Made by a program: the position numbers and the translations under genes
Part shown: piece after piece, positions 54,524-63,457 of the stretch
Layout: every line of letters begins with the position of its first letter
Position numbering within the stretch: the stretch's first letter is position 1
NCBI GenBank assembly: GCA_012520655.1
Contig: JAAYNW010000066.1
Coordinates: forward strand, 18,928 to 82,927
Source: Clostridiales bacterium
GTDB lineage: Bacteria; Bacillota; Clostridia; Lachnospirales; Lachnospiraceae
Reading direction: 5' to 3'
DNA: 64,000 bases
Notes under the pieces: model-generated
What the model was told of the DNA's origin: nothing
Database searches by the model: none
Seen by the model: the letters and a program-made list of their open reading frames with translations, nothing else

Positions 54524-55849
54524 CTATTCAGCCTCTTTTTTTATTTTCGCCATATGTTCTTTTATCTTTATCTCATACCCATTGCCGGAGGGCTTATAGA
54601 ATTCCTCTCCGTTAAGTTCATATGGCAGGTATTGCTGTTTGACATAATTATTCGAATAGTCATGGACGTATTTATAGCCCGTTCCGTGCCCCAGCTTCGT
54701 CGCCCCTTTATAATGGGCATCCTGCAAATGCGCCGGTATCGGCAGGTTACCCGTTTCCTCCACTACCTTTAAGGCATCTGCAATCGCAGTAACCGCCGCA
54801 TTGCTTTTCGGTGCACTGGCCACATAAGCTACCGCCTGCGACAATATAATCTGTGCTTCGGGCATACCTATACGCTCTGCGGCAAGTGCCGCACTTACTG
54901 CTACCTGCAGAGCATTAGGATCCGCATTCCCCACATCCTCGGCCGCGCATATCATAATCCTCCTCGCTATAAAGGTCACACTTTCTCCCGCATACAGCAT
55001 GCGGGCGAGATAATAAACCGCCGCATCCGGATCGGAACCTCTCATGCTCTTAATAAATGCAGAAATTGTATCGTAATGGTTATCGCCGGTCTTGTCATAT
55101 CGCACCACCCTCTTTTGTATACATTCCTGCACTACCTCCATGGTCAGATGAATCTTACCGTCTTCACTGCGCGGTGTGGTCATAACGCCCAATTCTACCG
55201 CATTAAGCGCATGTCTGGCGTCACCTCCCGAGAGTTCTGCAAGAAACTCTGCAGCATCCTCATCGATGATGGCATCGTAGGCCCCCATTCCCCTGTCCGC
55301 ATCATAAACCGCCCGCTTAATGAGCGTCAGAACAGCCTCCCCTTCTAGCGGCTTCAATTCAAAAATAATGGAGCGGGAAATCAACGCGCTGTTTACTTCG
55401 AAGTAAGGATTCTCCGTCGTCGCTCCGATCAGTATAATCGTGCCGTCTTCTACAAACGGAAGAAGGTAATCCTGCTGTCCTTTATTGAACCTATGTATCT
55501 CATCGATAAAGAGTATGGTGCGTTTTCCGTACATTCCCTGCGTATCTTTTGCTTTCTCTATGACTGCCTCCATATCCTTCTTGCCTGCCACTGTCGCATT
55601 GATCTGTGTGAATTCGGCGCTGGTTGTATTAGCAATCACTTTGGCAAGCGTCGTTTTACCCGTTCCCGGAGGACCATAGAAAATAATGGAACTCAGTTTA
55701 TCCGCTTTTATCGCCCTATAAAGCAACTTGTCCTTACCGATGATATGCTGCTGCCCCACCACTTCCTCGAGCGTCCTCGGCCGCAGCCTCGCTGCTAACG
55801 GCGATTCCTTTTCCATATTTGTATTTCTCATATATTCGAATAAATCCAT
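54524..55849 (-). CDS. rarA: Replication-associated recombination protein RarA
   Basis: AAA+ ATPase of about 441 aa. RarA N-terminus MDLFEYMRNTN then PLAARLRPRTLEEVVGQQHI, Walker A GPPGTGKTT, Walker B ILFIDEIHRFNKGQQD, sensor 1 IGATTENPYF, and the C-terminal tetramerisation domain (EDVGNADPNALQVAVSAALAAERIGMPEA). It acts at stalled replication forks. The ATG at 55849 begins the standard N-terminus; a GTG at 55861 is also possible. Confidence 0.94.
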   Translation of the reverse strand: MDLFEYMRNTNMEKESPLAARLRPRTLEEVVGQQHIIGKDKLLYRAIKADKLSSIIFYGPPGTGKTTLAKVIANTTSAEFTQINATVAGKKDMEAVIEKAKDTQGMYGKRTILFIDEIHRFNKGQQDYLLPFVEDGTIILIGATTENPYFEVNSALISRSIIFELKPLEGEAVLTLIKRAVYDADRGMGAYDAIIDEDAAEFLAELSGGDARHALNAVELGVMTTPRSEDGKIHLTMEVVQECIQKRVVRYDKTGDNHYDTISAFIKSMRGSDPDAAVYYLARMLYAGESVTFIARRIMICAAEDVGNADPNALQVAVSAALAAERIGMPEAQIILSQAVAYVASAPKSNAAVTAIADALKVVEETGNLPIPAHLQDAHYKGATKLGHGTGYKYVHDYSNNYVKQQYLPYELNGEEFYKPSGNGYEIKIKEHMAKIKKEAE

Positions 55850-56036
55850 AACCTTCTGCACCCTTTTTCAAACATTTTCATAAGAGATAAACATAACTGC
55901 CGTACATTCAATATTACCATATTCTTCGGAGGCAGTACAATAAAATCCTCCTTATTTTGGAAAAATAAGAAAAAGTACATGATATGACCTTTTGTGACTT
56001 TTATATAATAGTGTGCGATTTCCATTGCATAAAAAT

Positions 56037-56057
56037 GGAGCTGCAATACACAGCTCC
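56037..56057 (-). terminator. Terminator downstream of the ABC exporter remnant
   Basis: Perfect 7-bp repeat GGAGCTG / CAGCTCC with a 7-base loop, followed by ATTTTTAT on the minus strand. The rest of 55850-56036 holds the rarA upstream region, with no gene that I can support. Confidence 0.72.
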
Positions 56058-56077
56058 TACATGATTTGACATAATAA

Positions 56078-57235
56078 TTATTTTTTCAAAAAATCGAATT
56101 GAGATAAGTATAGATTGCTGTATTCCCCCTTCAGCTCCAGAAGCTCTTCATGCGTTCCCCGTTCCAATATTCTGCCTCGGTCCACGTACATGATACAATC
56201 CGCATTCTGAATCGTTGAAAGTCTGTGAGCAATGATAAACGAAGTTCTGCCCTTCAAAAGTTCCTTCAGCCCTCTTTGCAGCACGATTTCCGTCTCGGTA
56301 TCGATGCTCGAAGTAGCTTCATCCAGTATCAGAATCCTGGGATCCGCTAACAGTGCTCTGGCAAAGGAAATGAGCTGGCGCTGTCCGGCTGACAGTCTGC
56401 TGCCTCTTTCATTCACCTGCGTATGATAGCCGCCCTCCATCTTCATAATGAAATCGTGTGCACACACGGTTCTTGCCGCGCGGATAACGTCTTCATCGGA
56501 TTCTTTCATATTGCCGTAACGGATATTGTCCATAATGGTACCTGCAAAAATAAAGCTATCCTGCATCATGATTCCCATCTGAGACCGCAAGGAGCGAACG
56601 GTCACTTTGGAGATATCTACATCGTCGATGCAGACCACGCCGGAAGTCACATTATAAAAACGACAGATTAAATTGACAATAGTCGTCTTCCCCGCACCGG
56701 TAGGGCCTACAATAGCGAAGGATTCTCCAGGATTTGCTGTGAAGTTGATATGGTCAAGGATTATCTGTCCGTCTTCATACCCGAACACCACATCCTTAAA
56801 CTGAACCTTTCCTGCGATGGGCGGCATTACTACCGCGCCCTCTACATCCTTGACCTGCACCTCTTCATCGATGGTTTCAAAAATACGTTCCAAATAAGAA
56901 ATCGCTGTTAAAAGCGAATTATAGAAATTCGCCAGCGTATTGATGGGGTTCCAGAAACGGCTTATATACGCTGTAAATGCAACCAGCACACCTACTGTAA
57001 TTCCCCCGTCTGTGCCGAGCATCCATTGTATTCCGAGCACATAGACAAAAGCGGCGGTAACCGTAGAAATAATATCCACACTGGGACCCATCAGGAAATT
57101 GAATTTCACCGCCCGCATCCAAGACTCTCTATAACCTCTGCTTAGCTGGTTAAAGATATCCGTATTCCTATCCTCTCTTGTAAAAGACTGTGTCACGCGA
57201 ATCCCACTGATACTCTCTGCCAGATAGGCGTCAGC
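56078..57235 (-). pseudogene. ABC exporter half-transporter, N-terminally truncated
   Basis: The remaining frame begins AYLAESISGIRVTQSFTRED, which in intact exporters is about 200 residues into the protein (intracellular loop 2 of the membrane domain). The last two membrane helices and the full ATPase follow: Walker A GPTGAGKTT, Q-loop MMQDSFIFAGTIMDN, signature RLSAGQRQLISFARAL, Walker B ILILDEATSSID. Upstream of 57235 the sequence is unrelated and a stop follows at 57254-57256. A GTG at 57196 could give a 372-residue product lacking four helices. Multidrug or peptide exporter family; as it stands it should not function. Confidence 0.8.
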
Positions 57236-57242
57236 ACAATAC

Positions 57243-57686
57243 TTAAAGTTACATCATAAGCTGATATTCGGAGAACGGCTAGTGAAATACGAAGGGCAGG
57301 AATTTTTATATCTCTTCTTATGCCGTCTACTGCGGGAAGCGGAACATTCTTCAGCCAAAGTACAAAATTCTGTAGTTAATCTTGCACTGCAAATTATGTT
57401 GAAGGAATATAACACCCTGGAGGGTGTAGATGAAGTAGCGAAGAGGCTCGGAATTTCTCAAGAGCATTTGACGCGAAGTTTTAAAACGGAGCAGGGAATC
57501 CCTCCTGTCCGCTATCTGACGAACCTGCGAATCCAGGCTGCTATGAATGATTTGTTAGATACCGAAGATTTGATTCAAGATATTGCGCTGAGAACCGGCT
57601 TTTCTAACGGGAACTATTTTTCCAAAGTATTCCGGAAATATGCCGGGATGTCACCGGGGGAATATCGGGCGCATTGCATTTTATGA
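57243..57686 (+). pseudogene. AraC-family regulator, N-terminally truncated
   Basis: The open frame starts within the linker (KLHHKLIFGERLVKYEGQEFLYLFLCRLLREAE form) and carries two complete helix-turn-helix motifs (VDEVAKRLGISQEHLTRSFKTEQG and IQDIALRTGFSNGNYFSKVFRKYAGMSPGEYR). The N-terminal cupin sensor domain of about 150 residues is absent. A GTG at 57282 with GGAG eight bases upstream could still produce a 134-residue DNA-binding domain. It faces away from the ABC exporter remnant, the usual pairing of these regulators with exporters, and both are cut at the same junction. Confidence 0.78.
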
Positions 57687-57721
57687 AACTGCCGCCTTTT
57701 ACGGCACAGCTGACAATTTCT

Positions 57722-58233
57722 TTACATAATCGCCCGCAAAAAATCCCCGATTAAGAATGCTATTTGGTTCCATTCCAGTATTATAAGAACCAATACGGAG
57801 GGTATTGCAAACAGAAACGGTCTAATGTAAAAAATTCCCCATTTGCGTTTTGAATTATCTCTGCTTTCCTCCTGCAAATCTATACATTCTCGGTCCCACC
57901 AGGCTCCTTTATGATAAATTTCCGAAAGAATGCATGCTATACTAAGCAATAATAGTATGCCTTCATATATTTTCAAAGCAGACAGCAGTTCTAATCGATA
58001 AAAAAAGAGCGCCAGTAGAGGACCTGATAAATACCAAATTCTTATAGAATTAACATAGCTTAAGAGCTTTTTATCATGCTGTGGCTTCTCCTTTGAGTTT
58101 ATATGAATATCCGGCTTTATCCTCATATAGACTTCCTTGCACTCCTCGCATTTTTTAAATGTTCTTCTATAAATTTACCTACAGATTCTTCCGTCAAATT
58201 CTCAACATGTACCGGAAGTAATTCTTTAATCAA
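57722..58233 (-). pseudogene. Zinc-finger (zf-HC2-like) membrane protein, interrupted by a frameshift in an A run
   Basis: From a TTG at 58233 (GGAGGAG upstream, inside the end of the deacetylase gene) the sequence reads IKELLPVHVENLTEESVGKFIEEHLK, the usual start of anti-sigma-like zf-HC2 proteins. The A6 run at 58151-58156 then shifts the frame. In the other frame it continues KCEECKEVYMRIKPD and the rest of the protein, restoring the expected CxxC. Adding one A gives an intact protein of about 170 aa with three membrane helices in the second half. No sigma factor is adjacent. The 134-residue open frame from 58126 is only the second part. Confidence 0.72.
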
Positions 58234-58975
58234 ACAATATCTCCTCCACCGTTACAAAGGTATACCCTTCCTTTGTCAGCTCGTCTATGATGTTCAAAGC
58301 TGCGGTAACGGTAGACGGATAATAGTCGTGCATCAGAATGATATCGTTCTCCTCTACCTTCTTTACCACATTCGACGTAATACATGCGACATTTGTGGAG
58401 CACCAGTCAAGAGGATCTACCGTCCACAAGACCGGGAACATATTGAGCTCTGTCTCGAAGCTCTTATCCCAGCTCCCGTACGGCGGTCTGACGTAAATCA
58501 CGTCTTCTCCCGTAATTTCGCTGATTGCCGCATTGGTACGTATCAGTTCTTCCTTAAATTTGTCGCGATTCCGGCTGGTCAGCTGCGTATGATAAAATGT
58601 ATGATTTCCGATTACATGGCCTTCCTCATACATTCGCTTGATAATCTCCGGGTACTTCTCCACATTCATCCCGGTCACAAAAAAAGTGGCCTTAATCCCT
58701 CTCTTCTTAAGTCCATCCAATATCTGCTCCGTATAATATGGATGAGGACCATCGTCAAAGGTTAACGCAATCTTGCCCATGTTTTCCAATTCATCGTTTA
58801 TTGCACTCATCACTTTGTTCTCAGAAGCAGTCAAGACCGCGCTCTCTCTATCCTCTATATAATCTCTAACATATAAAAACAGAAGCGCTGTCGCCACCAG
58901 TATCCCTGCCGCCGCACACTCCTTAATCCCAATCTTAAAACGCAATGATCCGCCTCTTATTATTACTTTCTTCAT
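58226..58975 (-). CDS. Polysaccharide deacetylase (NodB-type)
   Basis: Signal/anchor helix (ECAAAGILVATALLFLYV, about 17-35), then a NodB domain: motif 1 KIALTFDDGPHPYYT, motif 2 with the zinc ligands HVIGNHTFYHTQL, motif 3 YVRPPYGSWDKS, motif 4 VLWTVDPLDWC, and the catalytic His in ILMHDYYP. It probably deacetylates peptidoglycan or spore-cortex glycans at the membrane surface. 249 aa. It overlaps the zinc-finger gene downstream by 8 bp, so the two are likely one operon. Confidence 0.9.
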   Translation of the reverse strand: MKKVIIRGGSLRFKIGIKECAAAGILVATALLFLYVRDYIEDRESAVLTASENKVMSAINDELENMGKIALTFDDGPHPYYTEQILDGLKKRGIKATFFVTGMNVEKYPEIIKRMYEEGHVIGNHTFYHTQLTSRNRDKFKEELIRTNAAISEITGEDVIYVRPPYGSWDKSFETELNMFPVLWTVDPLDWCSTNVACITSNVVKKVEENDIILMHDYYPSTVTAALNIIDELTKEGYTFVTVEEILFD

Positions 58976-59031
58976 AATATATATGTTGAAAATTTACGGA
59001 ATAGACTTTTGCGTATAAGCTATCAATATCG

Positions 59032-60489
59032 TTAAAAGTTTAGATATTCTATATATTTTTTGTCAAAATCCTGCTGCACAGCAAGATTGAATACCTCGCA
59101 GTTCTTTATTATATCCTCTAGATTTCTCTTTTCTGTTGTCATATCTATCAATATTTTTCTCCCCGCTAACCCTGCGCCGGTCAGCGACGTATTGCCCACT
59201 ACTTCTAATTTCCCTTGCAGCTCCGACGGAATCAGTCCGATCCGCACAGCCGCCTCCTTATCCAGATAAAAGCCGAAACCTCCTGCAAGATAAACCCGTT
59301 CTATCGGCTCATATCCCGATATGCCTGATTTTTTCAGTAAAAAATGTATGCCCGCACGTACAGCCGCCTTCGCCATTTGGATATCCCGAATATCTTTTTG
59401 CGTTACAAATATGCCATCCGCATCGATTCCTGCCTCAAAATACGGCTCCTTCAATAACCCCGTCTCATCCGCCAAACCCGCTTCTAAAAGATGTGCGATT
59501 GCACCGATTCTCTCGGGGCCTGTCGTATTCCCCTCTCCTTTCCCCTCAAAGGCCGGCCCCGCAGCCGCAGCCGTGCAGAGGAAACGTCCTCCCGTTCCGA
59601 TTACCATCTCCGCATTCGTTCCCAGATCAAGAAAAAGCCATGGTTTTACGGAATCATACAGCTCGCAGGCATATAATCCCGCAACGATATCCCCACCGAC
59701 GAATGCGGATATCCCAGGCATTAAAACGGTTCGTACTCCATTAAAACTAAACTCCGTCAGCCCGATATTCACGGGGCGGAACGGACTTTTTCCCAGGGTA
59801 TCCGTAGGATACCCCATAAATAAATGCCCCATTGCCGTATTACAGGCTATTACCATCAACTTAGGCTTAGCATGCGCCGTCTGAATAAAATGCTCCATTC
59901 CTTTTAATATGGCTTCCTGCACCAGTCGCTGAAGCTGAACGGCATATCCATCGCTGCCCGCTCTGATTCGCTCGACTACATCCATCCCATAGCTTCTCTG
60001 GGGATTTAAGCAAGTATAAGTATCGCTCACCTCACCGGTAGAAACATCCAGGAGTCTCATAGCTATTGTGGTCGTTCCTATATCCGCAGCAATTACCGAA
60101 CTCCCCGTCTCCAAGCCTTCGTAATACCTCTCCGGCTCTGACGATTCCCGCCCGATACTGCTCTCCGTCAATACCTTAATCTTCTCTTCCTCTGCAAAAA
60201 GAGCTTGAATCGTACAGTTTTTTATCGGCTTCGCCATACACGAGAGGCGGTAACCCTCTCTCAGCTTATCGGGCGCAATCTTGCCCCTTTCCGTCTGTGT
60301 CGGAAACGGCGCATAACCAAGAAACTTCACCTTACATCTGCCGCAGGTTCCCATGCCGCTACAAAGAGACGGCAAAGCGATCTCACTTTCCCGCAAAGTC
60401 TCGAGCACCGTCTTCTTCACATCGTGAAGAAGGTATATTTCCTCTCCTGCATTTCCCGTTTGCACCGTAATCATTATCCGTTCAGACAA
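59032..60489 (-). CDS. [2Fe-2S] ferredoxin-ASKHA domain protein (corrinoid reactivase-like, DUF4445)
   Basis: The N-terminal [2Fe-2S] domain has CSGMGTCGRCKVKF plus a later LSCMAKP cysteine. A linker follows, then an ASKHA ATPase domain with AADIGTTTIAMRLL, PQRSYGMDVVERI, FLDLGTNAEMVIG, and AAAGPAFEG, as in the RACo corrinoid-protein activators. Those reduce inactive Co(II) corrinoids using ATP. I place the start at TTG 60489 because AAGGAG lies about nine bases upstream and the gene then overlaps the DUF4250 stop; the ATG at 60474 is the alternative. No corrinoid methyltransferase is nearby, so the partner is unknown. Confidence 0.85.
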   Translation of the reverse strand: MSERIMITVQTGNAGEEIYLLHDVKKTVLETLRESEIALPSLCSGMGTCGRCKVKFLGYAPFPTQTERGKIAPDKLREGYRLSCMAKPIKNCTIQALFAEEEKIKVLTESSIGRESSEPERYYEGLETGSSVIAADIGTTTIAMRLLDVSTGEVSDTYTCLNPQRSYGMDVVERIRAGSDGYAVQLQRLVQEAILKGMEHFIQTAHAKPKLMVIACNTAMGHLFMGYPTDTLGKSPFRPVNIGLTEFSFNGVRTVLMPGISAFVGGDIVAGLYACELYDSVKPWLFLDLGTNAEMVIGTGGRFLCTAAAAGPAFEGKGEGNTTGPERIGAIAHLLEAGLADETGLLKEPYFEAGIDADGIFVTQKDIRDIQMAKAAVRAGIHFLLKKSGISGYEPIERVYLAGGFGFYLDKEAAVRIGLIPSELQGKLEVVGNTSLTGAGLAGRKILIDMTTEKRNLEDIIKNCEVFNLAVQQDFDKKYIEYLNF

Positions 60490-60655
60490 ATTGGTTTTTC
60501 TCCTTATCATAATGATATTCAATAGTTTTCAGACTCTCTTCTATTTCTTTTCTGCTTACATCGAGGTCTTCGCACATTTTATCCAAATCATCATAAAAAT
60601 CACGCAGCTTCATATTTACATAGCTAAGCAGCATTGCCGGGTCCTTCGGTATCAT
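60482..60655 (-). CDS. DUF4250 small protein
   Basis: A 57-aa frame from ATG 60655 (GGGAGG eight bases upstream) to TGA 60482-60484: begins MIPKDPAMLLSYVNMKLRDFY and ends HYDKEKNQFV, which is the DUF4250 family I know from clostridia. The function is unknown. It overlaps the TTG start of the ferredoxin-ASKHA gene by 8 bp and contains that gene's ribosome binding site, so the two are probably translationally coupled. Confidence 0.82.
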   Translation of the reverse strand: MIPKDPAMLLSYVNMKLRDFYDDLDKMCEDLDVSRKEIEESLKTIEYHYDKEKNQFV

Positions 60656-60712
60656 TTTCACTGCCTCCCAACATTATATTTCATTATCATTCAATATTGC
60701 TTTATGCATACC

Positions 60713-60742
60713 AGTTTAAATGCTTCCCTATCCCCTTGTCAA
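60713..60742 (-). promoter_or_regulatory. Candidate promoter for the DUF4250-ASKHA operon
   Basis: Perfect -35 TTGACA (60737-60742), 18-base spacer, -10 TAAACT (60713-60718, four of six bases). It lies between the NifH stop and the DUF4250 start. I see no strong terminator after the NifH gene. Confidence 0.45.
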
Positions 60743-60780
60743 ATAAATCAAAATATATAAGTCTAAATAAAGTTAGCGTA

Positions 60781-61653
<873 letters not shown>

Positions 61654-62439
61654 TTAAATTGTATATTCTGGTTGTTGTATTTCACTGGCAAGATGCAGCT
61701 TCTCAAGAATGCTGTTTCGCATAGCCGTAAAATCCGTACTGCTTCTCTGTCTTGGCTTGGGCAGAGTCACATTCAATACCTCACTTATCTTTCCCGGCCT
61801 GGGAGACATAATAACGACTCTGTCGCTCAAATAAAGAGCTTCATCCACATCATGGGTTACCAGAATCATCGTAGTATCATTCTCCTTCCAAAGCTCCAAA
61901 AGCTTATCTTGTAAATCCGCCCTTGTAAAAGCATCCAAAGCTCCCATCGGCTCATCCATAAGAAGCGCCACCGGATGATTGATGAGCGCCCTTGCGATCG
62001 CTACACGCTGAGCCATTCCTCCCGAAATCTGATGAGGGTATGTCTTTTCAAAGCCATTCAGTCCAATCAGCTTTATATATTGGCTGACCTCTTCTTTATT
62101 TTGCTTGTAGACCCCTCTTGCCTTCAGCCCAGAAGCAATGTTCTTTTCCACCGTCAGCCAAGGGAATAAACTGCTTTGCTGGAACACGTAACCGCGGGCC
62201 GGATGAGGTCCCTTTATTTCTTCCCCCTCCAACAGGATCGTTCCCGATTCCTGCACATCCAATCCCGCCAAGAGCCGTAAGAGAGTCGTCTTGCCGCAGC
62301 CGGAGGGACCGATAATAGAAATAAATTCTCCTTTTTTAATAGAAAGATTTATGTTCTTAAGTGCCTCCACCGTACTGTCATTCGTATCCACGTAGGTACG
62401 GTTTACATCTTTAATTTCAAAAAGAATCTCTCTGCTCAT
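61654..62439 (-). CDS. ABC importer ATPase, nitrate/sulfonate/taurine type
   Basis: About 261 aa from ATG 62439: Walker A GPSGCGKTT, Q-loop FQQSSLFPWLTVEKNI (the SsuB/TauB/NrtD type), signature ISGGMAQRVAIARAL, Walker B VALLMDEPMGALD, H-loop THDVDEAL. The ATG overlaps the permease stop in an ATGA, with GAGGGG eight bases upstream; the longer open frame to 62562 lies within the permease gene and is unlikely. It is placed between the permease and NifH, so it serves the same operon. Confidence 0.92.
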   Translation of the reverse strand: MSREILFEIKDVNRTYVDTNDSTVEALKNINLSIKKGEFISIIGPSGCGKTTLLRLLAGLDVQESGTILLEGEEIKGPHPARGYVFQQSSLFPWLTVEKNIASGLKARGVYKQNKEEVSQYIKLIGLNGFEKTYPHQISGGMAQRVAIARALINHPVALLMDEPMGALDAFTRADLQDKLLELWKENDTTMILVTHDVDEALYLSDRVVIMSPRPGKISEVLNVTLPKPRQRSSTDFTAMRNSILEKLHLASEIQQPEYTI

Positions 62440-63425
62440 TTCACAAGCCCCCTCTGCCACCGCAGGACGCGGTTTTGTATTGCTCCAATCACCTTCATGA
62501 TGGCCGAAAACAGCACCGCCATAACAATAATTGCTGCAAATACTTTGTAATATGCCGACCAAACCTTTGAGGCGTTAATATAATAACCAAGACCTCCCGG
62601 CTGTCCCAGCATCTCGGACATTACCAGCGTTGTAAAAGCAAAGCCGTTTGCCGAAGATATCCCTGTAAAAATCTGAGGCATTGCATGCGGTATGGCCACA
62701 TGCAAGACGAGATACGGGGTTTTCGCCCCTAAGGTTCCCGCCACCTCAAAATGAATCTTAGGTGTGCTGGCAATTCCCTGTGCGGTCAAAAATGCTACCG
62801 GAAACCACGCACAGATAACGATTAGAAATACTGCTGCCCAAAAGGGCGTCGGGAGAAGTGTTAATGCAAATGGCATCCATGCAACAGCCGGAATCACTCC
62901 CGTAATTTTTAAAACGGGATATATCCAATAATAAACCTTCGGGAACCATCCGATCAAAATCCCCGTTCCTACGCCGAAAGCCACGCCCAATGTAAAGCCT
63001 ACGGTAAAAAGCCGAAGCGAATACAGCGTATTCTGAAAAATATAATCCCCCTCCATAAGAAAGGATTCTATGATTCTCGACGGTCCCGGGAAAAACGGTT
63101 GAGGCAAAAGCAGAAGCTTTGTTCCTAAAATATCCCACAGAGCCACCGTAAGCCCGATGACAAAGCGGAAGGGGACACGGCTTAAGAACTTCTTTCTCCG
63201 TTCCTCATTCCGGTAGGAATATACCGCTGCCGCTATATAAATGAGTATGAGCCCCAGCAGAACAAATCGGTAAGCCTGATCGGCGGTAAGCGAAACGGAG
63301 GAATTGATTGGATATGTATTAATCTCAATCTCAGCCACCTGCTTAAAAAACAGATTTACAAATATTGCCGCCAAGAAACCTGCAACCGAAACGGCAGATA
63401 GTTCAATATACTTTATTATGCTCAC
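62436..63425 (-). CDS. ABC importer permease, nitrate/sulfonate/taurine type
   Basis: 329 aa. Two or more extra N-terminal helices, then the SsuC-type permease domain with six helices and the conserved EAA-type loop (FEVAGTLGAKTPYLVLHVAIPHAMPQIFTG form). It forms the membrane channel for the solute bound by the upstream binding protein. The extra N-terminal part (residues 1-80) is longer than in most SsuC proteins. Its stop overlaps the ATPase start. Confidence 0.9.
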   Translation of the reverse strand: MSIIKYIELSAVSVAGFLAAIFVNLFFKQVAEIEINTYPINSSVSLTADQAYRFVLLGLILIYIAAAVYSYRNEERRKKFLSRVPFRFVIGLTVALWDILGTKLLLLPQPFFPGPSRIIESFLMEGDYIFQNTLYSLRLFTVGFTLGVAFGVGTGILIGWFPKVYYWIYPVLKITGVIPAVAWMPFALTLLPTPFWAAVFLIVICAWFPVAFLTAQGIASTPKIHFEVAGTLGAKTPYLVLHVAIPHAMPQIFTGISSANGFAFTTLVMSEMLGQPGGLGYYINASKVWSAYYKVFAAIIVMAVLFSAIMKVIGAIQNRVLRWQRGLVK

Positions 63426-63457
63426 CTTTTCTCCTCCAAAATAAGCTTACCAAAAGC

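Noticed and set aside
55828..56046. A 72-residue open frame between rarA and the exporter remnant
   Set aside because: It covers the terminator at 56037-56057 and overlaps the rarA start. The composition is not protein-like and no ribosome binding site is seen.
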